A stretch of DNA of 12,713 nucleotides from JBBKXP01 sp038251315 (lineage in GTDB: Bacteria > Pseudomonadota > Alphaproteobacteria > Rhodobacterales > Rhodobacteraceae), in assembly GCA_038251315.1 (NCBI GenBank), contig JBBSBK010000103.1, positions 1 to 12,713 on the forward strand, given 5' to 3'. A program made the position numbers and the translations under genes. Positions 6,718-12,713 of the stretch are shown here, piece after piece. Numbering within the stretch: position 1 is the first letter of the stretch; each line of letters starts with the position of its first letter. A model generated the notes under the pieces. The model was given only the letters and a program-made list of their open reading frames with translations, ran no database searches and was not told the DNA's origin.

Positions 6718-8709
6718 ATGCACGCCTATCGCACCCATACCTGCGCCGATCTGAGTGCGGCCAACGTCGGCGACACCGTCCGTCTGTCGGGCTGGGTGCA
6801 TCGGGTCCGTGACCACGGTGGTATCCTGTTCATCGACCTGCGCGACCATTACGGGGTGACGCAACTGTTGTGCGATCCGGATTCGGCGGCGTTCAAGGAC
6901 GTGGAAAAGGTCCGGTCCGAATGGTGCATCCGGATTGATGGCGAGGTCAAGGCGCGGGATGCAGGTTTGGTCAACCCCAAGCTGCCGACCGGCGAGATCG
7001 AGGTTTTCGTGCGCGCCATCGAGGTACTGGGGGCGGCGGCGGAGTTGCCCTTGCAGGTGTTCGGCGATCAGGAATACCCCGAGGAAACGCGGCTGCGCTA
7101 TCGCTACCTCGACCTGCGCCGCGAGGCGATGCAGGCGAATATGAAGCTGCGCAGCGACGTCGTGCGGTCGATGCGCGAGCGGATGTGGGATAGCGGGTTT
7201 CGGGAATATCAGACACCGATCATTACGGCATCGTCGCCCGAAGGGGCGCGGGATTTTCTGGTGCCGTCGCGCCTGCATCCGGGTAAGTTCTATGCCTTGC
7301 CGCAGGCCCCACAGCAATTCAAGCAGTTGATCATGGTCAGCGGCTACGACAAGTATTTCCAGATCGCACCGTGTTTCCGGGATGAAGACCCGCGCGCAGA
7401 CCGGTCGCCCACCGACTTTTACCAGCTTGATCTTGAGATGAGTTTTGTCACCCAGCAGGACGTGTTCGACACGATCCAGCCGGTGATCGGCGGCGTGTTC
7501 GAAGAGTTTGGCGGCGGGCGCAAGGTTGACCAGACGTGGGAACAGATTTCCTATGCGGACAGCGCGTTGTGGTATGGCACCGATAAGCCGGACCTGCGCT
7601 GCCCGATCAGGATGCAGGTGGTGTCCGACCACTTCGCCGGGTCCGGCTTTGCCATCTTCGCCAAACTGCTGGAGCAGGAGGGCACCGAAATCCGCGCCAT
7701 CCCCGCGCCGGGCGGCGGTTCGCGCAAGTTCTGCGACCGGATGAACGCATTTGCCCAGAAGGAAGGGCTGCCGGGCATGGGGTATATTTTCTGGCGCACT
7801 GTCCAAAGAGATATTTGGGATGATTACGTCCACGATGAAATGGTGTTGGCGCTTCAAGATAAAAGCATTTCCCAAGACAAATTAAACGAACTGAAAAAGC
7901 ACTTTGCGGACGGTGATCTGCTTCAACAAAGAATTGAAGAGTTTGCCAAGCTTCTTAAAACTGGCGATGGTTTGGACCGTGTGAGTGCAAAAGCGATTAT
8001 CTCACAACATTTCGCTGCGACATTTATGGAGGCGGCAGGCCCTCTCGCCAAGAACATCGGCCCCGAACGAACAGAGGCAATCCGCCGGCAGCTTGGCCTT
8101 GGCCTTGGCGACGCCGCCTTCTTCCTAGGTGGCAAACCGGCAGCCTTTGAAAAGGTGGCCGGGCGGGCGCGGACCGTGATCGGCGACGAGCTGGGCCTGA
8201 CCGACACCGACCGTTTCGCGTTCGCTTGGATCGTCGATTTCCCGATCTTCGCGCGCGACGAGGAAACGGGGAAGATCGATTTCGAACACAACCCGTTTTC
8301 GATGCCGCAGGGCGGGATGGCGGCGCTCATGGGCGATCCGCTCGACGTGCGGGGCTATCAGTATGATCTGGCCTGCAATGGCTATGAACTGGTCAGCGGC
8401 GCGATCCGTAATCACAAGCCCGAGATCATGTTCAAGGCGTTCGAACTGGCGGGGTATGGCGCGGACGAGGTCCGTAAACGCTTTGGCGGTATGGTCAACG
8501 CATTCCAGTACGGCGCCCCGCCGCACGGCGGCTGTGCTGCCGGAATCGACCGCATCGTCATGCTGCTGGCGGACGAGGCGAACATCCGCGAGGTCATCAT
8601 GTTCCCGATGAACCAGCGCGCCGAAGACCTGATGATGGGTGCGCCGAGCGAGCCGATGAACGAACAACTGCGCGAATTGCGCCTGCGGGTGCTGCCGCCT
8701 GAGGCCTGA
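6718..8709 (+). CDS. aspS: Aspartyl-tRNA synthetase with in-frame insert in the GAD domain
   Basis: AspRS charges tRNA-Asp with aspartate. ATG 6718 follows AAGGA (6706-6710) by 7 bases. The 663-residue protein has the N-terminal anticodon-binding OB-fold (about 1-105, RLSGWVHRVRDHGG), the class II catalytic core with motif 2 around CFRDEDPRADRSPTDFYQ (219-236), the bacterial GAD insertion domain (about 290-440 plus the insert) and motif 3 GIDRIVMLL (609-617) with its arginine R612. H33 and G83 align with the residues that mark non-discriminating AspRS in Pseudomonas (H31, G82) instead of the E. coli L30/K81 pair. This suggests it also makes Asp-tRNA-Asn for GatCAB amidation. Relatives in the order are about 590 residues long. 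The excess lies in residues 361-436, an AT-rich stretch between YIFWR and MEAAGPLAKNIGPERTE where relatives have about five residues. Everything on both sides is conserved and in frame, so the gene is probably functional. Confidence 0.96.
   Translation: MHAYRTHTCADLSAANVGDTVRLSGWVHRVRDHGGILFIDLRDHYGVTQLLCDPDSAAFKDVEKVRSEWCIRIDGEVKARDAGLVNPKLPTGEIEVFVRAIEVLGAAAELPLQVFGDQEYPEETRLRYRYLDLRREAMQANMKLRSDVVRSMRERMWDSGFREYQTPIITASSPEGARDFLVPSRLHPGKFYALPQAPQQFKQLIMVSGYDKYFQIAPCFRDEDPRADRSPTDFYQLDLEMSFVTQQDVFDTIQPVIGGVFEEFGGGRKVDQTWEQISYADSALWYGTDKPDLRCPIRMQVVSDHFAGSGFAIFAKLLEQEGTEIRAIPAPGGGSRKFCDRMNAFAQKEGLPGMGYIFWRTVQRDIWDDYVHDEMVLALQDKSISQDKLNELKKHFADGDLLQQRIEEFAKLLKTGDGLDRVSAKAIISQHFAATFMEAAGPLAKNIGPERTEAIRRQLGLGLGDAAFFLGGKPAAFEKVAGRARTVIGDELGLTDTDRFAFAWIVDFPIFARDEETGKIDFEHNPFSMPQGGMAALMGDPLDVRGYQYDLACNGYELVSGAIRNHKPEIMFKAFELAGYGADEVRKRFGGMVNAFQYGAPPHGGCAAGIDRIVMLLADEANIREVIMFPMNQRAEDLMMGAPSEPMNEQLRELRLRVLPPEA
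7798..8025 (+). other. Foreign-looking in-frame insert within aspS (about 76 codons)
   Basis: This segment replaces the short loop that normally joins YIFWR to MEAAGPLAKN in alphaproteobacterial AspRS. By hand count 95 of 228 bases are G or C (about 42%), against GC-rich coding sequence on both sides. Codons such as AAA, TTA, ATT, CAA, AGA and CTT abound. It encodes residues 361-436, rich in K, Q, D, I and L, predicted by eye as three helices: about 363-382, about 384-413 (containing SQDKLNELKKHF and RIEEFAKLLK) and about 419-436. No start-stop gene of its own, terminal inverted repeat or clear target duplication is visible. The change back to host-like composition occurs near ATGGAGGCGGCAGGC at 8026. 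I do not recognise the domain. Confidence 0.85.
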
Positions 8710-8801
8710 TACGCTTTTTTCCGCTGATTTTTCCGAAATCCGGCGAAATCGGCCGGGGGACCCATTATATCGGGGCCAGCAACAGCCGGGGTGCCCGCCA
8801 A
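8710..8801. other. Gap between aspS and the DUF1800 gene
   Basis: The 92 bases begin with T-rich runs (8715-8720 and 8728-8732) but show no strong GC stem in front of them, so a factor-independent terminator is not evident. TTATAT at 8765-8770 could be a -10 box for the DUF1800 gene, without a convincing -35. Confidence 0.3.
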
Positions 8802-10187
8802 ATGCCGTTCGATCCGACCATCGCGACCGTGCGTTTCGGCACTGGCCTGTCACCCCTGATTGCCGGCCCGGTCAGCGCCGAGGCGATGTTGGCGGCCTTG
8901 ACCGGGCCGGATCTGACCGCCGCCGAGTGGCCGATCCCGACCTATCCCGCACTTGCCCCCGATGCCGGCGCGATGCGCACGCTGATCCGCGCCCGCAATC
9001 AGGCGCGGGCCGAGGGGCAGGCGGCGCGCGTGGCCGCACTCGAGGCCGACGTAAAGGCGACCCGCAACGCCAACCGCGAGATCGGGGCCGCAGCCTTTGT
9101 CACCACCTTGATCCGGGGCGCTGTCACCACGGACGTATTGCGCGAACGCCTGACCGCATTCTGGGCAGATCATTTCACCGTCAAGGCGACGCAGGGCGCG
9201 ATCCGGCATCTGGTAACGCCCTATGTCGAAGAGGCGATCCGCCCCCGTGTCGCCGGTCGGTTCGCAGATTTGCTGCGGGCGGCAGTGACGCACCCGATGA
9301 TGCTGCTTTATCTCAACCAATCAGCTTCAGTCGGGCCGACCAGCCGGGCGGCGAACGGCGGGCGGCGCGGCTTGAACGAGAATCTGGCGCGCGAACTGCT
9401 GGAATTGCATACCATCGGGGTCGGTGCAGCCTATGGGCAGGACGACGTGCGCGAACTGGCGGAACTGCTGACCGGGCTGTCGGTGGATTCCGCTGGGGCA
9501 TTCGGGTTCGATCCGCGCAAGGCCGAACCGGGGGCCGAAACGGTGCTGGGCGTCACCTACGGCGAAGCGGCGACACTGGAGAACGTCGTCGCGGCGCTTG
9601 ATGACATCGCCGTCCATCCGGCCACAGCGCAGCATATCGCGCACAAGCTGGCGGTACATTTCGTCGCCGATACCCCCGATCCGGCGCTGGTCGATGCCCT
9701 TGCCGCGACCTTTGCGGAAACCGGCGGCGATCTGGCGGCAGTTTACGCGACGATGCTGGCTCATCCGGCGGCATGGGCCCCCGAAAGGGCCAAGGTCAAG
9801 CCGCCGGTTGCCTATCTCACCTCGGCCCTGCGTGCACTTGCGGTGCCGCCGCAGGTCTTGACCGGGCTGGCCCGGCGCGACCGGATCGTCACGCTGGAAC
9901 GTCCGTTGCGGATCATGGGGCAGGATTGGGAAAATCCGCTTGGGCCCAATGGTTGGCCCGAAGACGCCGCTGCATGGATCACCCCGCAGGGCATGGCGGG
10001 GCGGATCGACTGGGCCCTCTCAGTGCCCGAAATTCTGCGCCCGGACCTGCCCGACCCGCGCGATTTCGTGCGTGATGCGCTGGGCGATACCGCCCCGGAG
10101 GCGGTGATTTTCGCCGCTGGGGCAGCCCAGACACGGGCCGAGGGGGTGGCAATGGTCTTGTCCTCCCCCGCATTCCAGAGGAGATAA
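8802..10187 (+). CDS. DUF1800 family protein
   Basis: The 461-residue protein carries the DUF1800 hallmarks: RERLTAFWADHFTVK (114-128), the core GLNENLARELLELHTIG (190-206) followed by YGQDDVRELAELLTG (211-225), an HKLAVHFVAD-type segment (281-290), PNGWPED (382-388) and the C-terminal SPAFQRR (455-461) typical of the family. The biochemical role of DUF1800 is not established; it is almost always encoded beside a DUF1501 protein, as here, where only 3 bases separate the two. A charged helical stretch at about 62-92 may be a coiled coil. No signal peptide is visible at the chosen start, unlike the Tat signal of its partner. ATG 8802-8804 has only a weak GGGG-type ribosome binding site 10 bases upstream; no better start is seen nearby. 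The ribosome binding site of the next gene lies inside its last codons. Confidence 0.9.
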   Translation: MPFDPTIATVRFGTGLSPLIAGPVSAEAMLAALTGPDLTAAEWPIPTYPALAPDAGAMRTLIRARNQARAEGQAARVAALEADVKATRNANREIGAAAFVTTLIRGAVTTDVLRERLTAFWADHFTVKATQGAIRHLVTPYVEEAIRPRVAGRFADLLRAAVTHPMMLLYLNQSASVGPTSRAANGGRRGLNENLARELLELHTIGVGAAYGQDDVRELAELLTGLSVDSAGAFGFDPRKAEPGAETVLGVTYGEAATLENVVAALDDIAVHPATAQHIAHKLAVHFVADTPDPALVDALAATFAETGGDLAAVYATMLAHPAAWAPERAKVKPPVAYLTSALRALAVPPQVLTGLARRDRIVTLERPLRIMGQDWENPLGPNGWPEDAAAWITPQGMAGRIDWALSVPEILRPDLPDPRDFVRDALGDTAPEAVIFAAGAAQTRAEGVAMVLSSPAFQRR

Positions 10188-10190
10188 CGC

Positions 10191-11393
10191 ATGGATCGCC
10201 GCAGATTTCTGTTGACCGGGGCGGCGCTGGGCTGTTCCGCCGCCGCCAGTCCGCTGTTGACCCCTGTTGCCTTTGCCTCGGCGCCTTGGGACAACCGGCT
10301 GGTCGTCATCATCCTGCGCGGGGCGATGGACGGGCTGGATGCGGTGCGCCCTTTGGGCGATGCGAACTGGGCCGGGCTGCGCCCCACTCTGGGATCCGAA
10401 CCCGGGCCGGATCTGACCGGGTTTTTCGGTCTGCACCCGGCCCTTGCCCCGCTGTTGCCACTCTGGACGGCGGGCGAGGTCGGGTTTGCCCATGCCGTAT
10501 CGACCCCCTACCGCGACAAGCGGAGCCATTTCGACGGGCAGGACATCCTCGAGGCCGGGGTGGCGGGCCTTGATGGAGGTCTGCGCGACGGTTGGCTGAA
10601 CCGGTTGATGCAGACGGTGCCGGGGATCGCGGCGGAAACCGCCTATGCACTGGGCCGCGAACAACTGCTGATCCTGACCGGGGCGGCCCCGGTCGCCGCC
10701 TGGTCGCCCGAAGCGCGGTTGCGCCTGTCGGCCCAGACCCGCGATCTGATCGAGCTGGTGCAGCATGACGATGCGTTGTTCCGCGGGGCGTCTGCCGAAG
10801 CTTTGGCAATTGTCGATGCGATTGCCGACAGCGACGCCGCCGACGCAACGGCCGCCGCGATGGCGGAGGATCCGATGATGGCGGAAATTCCGCAGGGCGG
10901 AGAGCATGTCAAACTCGCCGCCTTTGCTGCTGCACGGCTGCGCGGTGACACCCGGATCGCGAGCTTTTCAATTGGCGGCTGGGATACTCATCAGAATCAG
11001 GTGAACGGGTTAGCCCGGTCGCTGACGGATTTGACTGATACAATCCTGACGCTCAAGGCCGGTTTGGGGCCGGTCTGGGGCAAGACCGGGGTGATCTGCA
11101 TGACCGAGTTCGGGCGCACTGCCCGGGAAAACGGCACCCGCGGCACCGATCACGGCACTGCCGGGGCGCTGATCTATGCAGGCGGCGCGGTGCACGGTCG
11201 TCAGGTGATCACCGACTGGCCGGGACTTGCCGAAGCCGACCTCTATGCCGGGCGCGACCTGCTGCCGACCCGCGATGTGCGTGCCCACGCGGGGTGGATG
11301 ATGCGCGGGCTGTTCGGAATCGAAACTGGGTTGATCGAAAGTGCGGTTTTTCCGGGTCTGCAGATGGGGGCCGATCCGGGGCTGGTTCTGTAG
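10191..11393 (+). CDS. Tat-exported DUF1501 family protein
   Basis: The 400-residue protein begins with a twin-arginine signal, DRRRFLLTGAALG, a hydrophobic stretch and a likely cleavage site after AFA (residue 29), so it should be folded in the cytoplasm and exported by Tat. The mature part is a DUF1501 (sulfatase/alkaline phosphatase-like superfamily) domain: VVIILRGAMDGLD (38-50), SHFDGQDILE (112-121), SIGGWDTHQNQ (260-270), MTEFGRT (304-310) and GTDHGTAGA (318-326). The conserved D, H and E residues in these motifs resemble a metal site, but no substrate is known. ATG 10191 follows GAGGAG by 8 bases, and that site lies within the end of the DUF1800 gene, indicating one transcript and coupled translation. 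The convergent pilin gene ends 99 bases beyond its TAG. Confidence 0.9.
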   Translation: MDRRRFLLTGAALGCSAAASPLLTPVAFASAPWDNRLVVIILRGAMDGLDAVRPLGDANWAGLRPTLGSEPGPDLTGFFGLHPALAPLLPLWTAGEVGFAHAVSTPYRDKRSHFDGQDILEAGVAGLDGGLRDGWLNRLMQTVPGIAAETAYALGREQLLILTGAAPVAAWSPEARLRLSAQTRDLIELVQHDDALFRGASAEALAIVDAIADSDAADATAAAMAEDPMMAEIPQGGEHVKLAAFAAARLRGDTRIASFSIGGWDTHQNQVNGLARSLTDLTDTILTLKAGLGPVWGKTGVICMTEFGRTARENGTRGTDHGTAGALIYAGGAVHGRQVITDWPGLAEADLYAGRDLLPTRDVRAHAGWMMRGLFGIETGLIESAVFPGLQMGADPGLVL

Positions 11394-11492
11394 CGGCGGT
11401 TCGGCCGGTTGCAGACTGGCTGCACGATTTGCGTCGGTGACGAAGGGGCGGTTCGGCGTTCTGCATTCGACGCCCGACCAGCCTTGATCTAC
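11394..11492. other. Convergent gap between the DUF1501 and pilin genes
   Basis: The exact 11-base word GGCGGTTCGGC occurs at 11395-11405 and 11447-11457. A short hairpin TGCAG-ACTGG-CTGCA spans 11410-11424 but lacks a following T run in either direction. No convincing terminator is present. Confidence 0.3.
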
Positions 11493-11675
11493 TCAGACGT
11501 TGGTGTCGATCTGGCTGATCGTGGTGGTGGTGTCGTTGGCCAGACCCTGCGACGATGTCCCGACCGAGGCCATGGCAGCCGTGCCCAGTAGCACCAGGCC
11601 TGCCGTCAGCACCATCCAGTCGATCGTGGTATTGCCGGCCTTGTCGCCCCAACAGGTTTCGATGAATTTTGCCAT
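11493..11675 (-). CDS. Flp-like type IVb pilin family protein
   Basis: This 60-residue protein has a short charged leader (MAKFIETCWGDKAG), a processing-type glycine at residue 14, and a hydrophobic helix (about 19-40, DWMVLTAGLVLLGTAAMASVG without charged residues after D19), followed by a polar Ser/Thr-rich tail. This is the architecture of Flp/TadF-type pilins cleaved by a TadV-like prepilin peptidase and assembled by a Tad apparatus in the envelope. The usual G-x4-E-Y motif is here G-NTTI-D-W, with Asp and Trp in place of Glu and Tyr. ATG 11673-11675 has AAGGA 7 bases upstream, a strong site that confirms a gene so short. A response regulator gene lies 144 bases upstream on the same strand. 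No other tad/cpa gene is visible, so this may be an orphan pilin. Confidence 0.75.
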   Translation of the reverse strand: MAKFIETCWGDKAGNTTIDWMVLTAGLVLLGTAAMASVGTSSQGLANDTTTTISQIDTNV

Positions 11676-11708
11676 GGTTATGTCCTTCTCTTGCGCGACA
11701 AGATCGCC

Positions 11709-11739
11709 GCCTGAACGGACCCTGCCCGTCGAATCAGGC
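11709..11739. repeat. Bulged inverted repeat in the pilin gene leader
   Basis: GCCTGA-ACGG (11709-11718) pairs with CCGT (11726-11729) and, after a 4-base bulge, TCAGGC (11734-11739). It lies about 35-65 bases upstream of the pilin ATG. No T run follows on the minus strand, so it is not a standard terminator; it may be a leader RNA structure. Confidence 0.3.
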
Positions 11740-11819
11740 CGGTTTGGGCCGGGACCGTGGTGATTTCAGGCGCTGACCTGCTGAATTCCGGCATTTGCAT
11801 GGCACCCGCGATCACACTG

Positions 11820-12536
11820 CTACAACGTTGCCTGTGTCGCCAACCGGTCCTGCACGAGGGCGTTTAACCGGGCGAGGCCGGGATCAAGCGATCCGCCCGC
11901 CTGCCGTTGGGCCGCGAGCGCCCGGACGGCGCTGTCAAGATCGTCGTCATCAGCCGACCGCGCCAGACCGCCCAGAAACTGCGTGACATAATCGATTGCA
12001 GTTGCCCCGCGTGGCCCGCGCAGCACTGCCGCGACATGGGCCAGGTCGTCGTGATAGGCGACAAGGTCGGGCGTCACCCGGCCCTGCGGCAGGACGCGCA
12101 GGCCGTTGGGGCGGCGATTGGCCGGAAGATGGCGCAGGATCGCGTCCTGAAAATGCGCCAGATTGGCGATCGGCTTGGCAAGGAAACCATCGGCCCCGGC
12201 CGCCATCGCCCGTGCTTCACCTCCCGAATCACCGCTGCTGCCCAACAGAACGTCCACCGGAATCGTTGCGCGGGCCAGATCAGCGATCAGCGCGTCGCCG
12301 ACCCCGTCAGGCAAGCCCAGATCGACGATCACCACCGAAGGGCGATAGACGCCAAGATGTCGCCGTGCATGGGCCAGACTGTCGGCCCGCCGGATCCGCG
12401 CCCCTGACCGAAGACACAGCAGGCGTAGCGCCTCTGACGCATAGCGGCTATCCTCGACCGCCAAAACCGTCAGCCCCAGCAGGGGGCGCATCGCGGTTGG
12501 TGCAACAGTCATCAGAAAATCGGTCGGGTCGTCCAT
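11820..12536 (-). CDS. Response regulator: receiver domain plus unassigned C-terminal region
   Basis: The 238-residue cytoplasmic protein has a CheY-like receiver at about residues 20-138: the acidic pair E28-D29 in VLAVEDSRYA, the phosphoacceptor D72 in VVIVDLGLPDGVGD, the Ser at 100-101 in LLGSSGD, and K121 in GFLAKPI. All phosphorylation-site residues are present. Residues 140-238 are Ala- and Asp-rich and helical (YHDDLAHVAAVLRG, YVTQFLGGLARSADDDDL) and match no DNA-binding or enzymatic output domain that I recognise. I choose ATG 12534-12536 because GGAGGG (12543-12548 on the plus strand as CCCTCC) stands 6 bases upstream and the receiver starts soon after. An open frame back to 12695 lacks similarity and would overlap the divergent gene. 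The Flp-like pilin gene follows on the same strand. No histidine kinase is visible. Confidence 0.85.
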   Translation of the reverse strand: MDDPTDFLMTVAPTAMRPLLGLTVLAVEDSRYASEALRLLCLRSGARIRRADSLAHARRHLGVYRPSVVIVDLGLPDGVGDALIADLARATIPVDVLLGSSGDSGGEARAMAAGADGFLAKPIANLAHFQDAILRHLPANRRPNGLRVLPQGRVTPDLVAYHDDLAHVAAVLRGPRGATAIDYVTQFLGGLARSADDDDLDSAVRALAAQRQAGGSLDPGLARLNALVQDRLATQATL

Positions 12537-12654
12537 TGCTGTCCCTCCGGGTGTTGGCGTTGGCATCGCCCATTCAAACGACAACAAAGTGAATCCGGGG
12601 TTAATTGGGGTGACAGGATGGCGCGGCGAAGCGCCGTTGCGCTTGCGCCCGACG

Positions 12655-12683
12655 CGCGACATAACGGGGCGATCCATGTCGCG
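12655..12683. repeat. Perfect 8-base inverted repeat beside the ribosome binding site of the last gene
   Basis: CGCGACAT (12655-12662) and ATGTCGCG (12676-12683) are perfect inverted copies with a 13-base spacer, 21 bases centre to centre, about two helical turns. The right arm abuts GGAG (12683-12686), the ribosome binding site of the gene at 12694. It lies in the divergent interval between the response regulator and that gene, so operator or RNA hairpin are both possible. Confidence 0.4.
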
Positions 12684-12693
12684 GAGCCTGCCC

Positions 12694-12713
12694 ATGATCG
12701 GCCGTCTGAACCA
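12694..12713 (+). CDS. mce: Start of a probable methylmalonyl-CoA epimerase gene (partial)
   Basis: Only ATG and five further codons plus two bases are in the window, reading MIGRLN and then CA. Rhodobacterales methylmalonyl/ethylmalonyl-CoA epimerases, small metal-dependent vicinal-oxygen-chelate enzymes of propionyl-CoA and ethylmalonyl-CoA metabolism, typically begin MIGRLNHVAIAVPDL, which fits. GGAG at 12683-12686 stands 7 bases before the ATG, a strong ribosome binding site. The identification rests on a very short N-terminus and needs the sequence to the right. Confidence 0.4.

Noticed and set aside
6628..7875. Long minus-strand open frame (415 codons) opposite aspS
   Set aside because: It is antisense to conserved AspRS sequence. 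Its composition (many R, H, P, A) is that of a complementary-strand shadow of GC-rich coding DNA, and no domain is recognisable.
7920..7960. Palindromic (Rickettsia-type) element structure in the aspS insert
   Set aside because: Only a short GAAG/CTTC stem is visible; there is no long inverted repeat such as those elements carry.
7798..8025. Intein or intron in aspS
   Set aside because: The segment is far too short for an intein, has no Cys/Ser start or His-Asn end, and is translated in frame without splice-type boundaries.
8715..8732. T-rich runs after aspS as a factor-independent terminator
   Set aside because: No adequate GC-rich stem immediately precedes either T run.
11395..11457. 11-base direct repeat GGCGGTTCGGC as an attachment site or target duplication
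   Set aside because: The repeat is low in complexity for GC-rich DNA, and the 41 bases between the copies contain no mobile-element feature.
12537..12695. Upstream extension of the response regulator to an ATG at 12693-12695
   Set aside because: The extra 53 residues show no conserved sequence, would overlap the divergent gene start, and the strong GGAGGG site favours the ATG at 12534-12536.
12618..12713. Plus-strand frame starting ATG 12618 and open to the window end
   Set aside because: Its product is Arg/Ala-rich without similarity. The ATG at 12694 in another frame has the better ribosome binding site and a recognisable N-terminus.

Overview
This window is a GC-rich chromosomal segment from an alphaproteobacterium, most likely a member of the Rhodobacterales (Roseobacter group). 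That assignment rests on the form of CarB, the short PabB/PabC pair with overlapping genes, a non-discriminating-type AspRS, the DUF1800/DUF1501 pair and a lone Flp-like pilin. The species cannot be named from the sequence alone.

Layout. Positions 1-4849 are read on the minus strand. They hold, in transcription order, a frameshifted remnant of a small membrane protein gene (4526-4788), a cyclopropane-fatty-acyl-phospholipid synthase family gene (3197-4438) and the first 1043 codons of carB (3131 down to 1, C-terminus outside the window). Positions 4884-11393 are read on the plus strand. They hold pabB and an overlapping class IV aminotransferase/lyase gene (folate branch, p-aminobenzoate synthesis), aspS, then a DUF1800 gene and a Tat-exported DUF1501 gene separated by only 3 bases. 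From 11493 to 12536 the minus strand holds a response regulator followed by a Flp-like pilin gene. At the extreme right, on the plus strand, the first six codons of a probable methylmalonyl-CoA epimerase gene begin.

Most striking observation. aspS carries an in-frame segment of about 76 codons (7798-8025) inside the bacterial GAD insertion domain, where relatives have only a short hairpin loop. By hand count it is about 42% G+C, against the GC-rich sequence on both sides. It uses codons that are rare in the rest of the gene (AAA, TTA, ATT, CAA, AGA) and encodes a lysine- and glutamine-rich helical stretch. It looks like foreign DNA accepted into an essential aminoacyl-tRNA synthetase without breaking its frame. 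All recognisable catalytic motifs before and after it are intact.

Secondary points are a compact set of repeats in front of the cyclopropane synthase gene, an inverted repeat overlapping the putative carB promoter, a palindrome next to the ribosome binding site of the right-hand partial gene, and the unusual Asp-Trp pair in the pilin processing motif. I saw no tRNA, rRNA, CRISPR array, insertion sequence or integrase gene.
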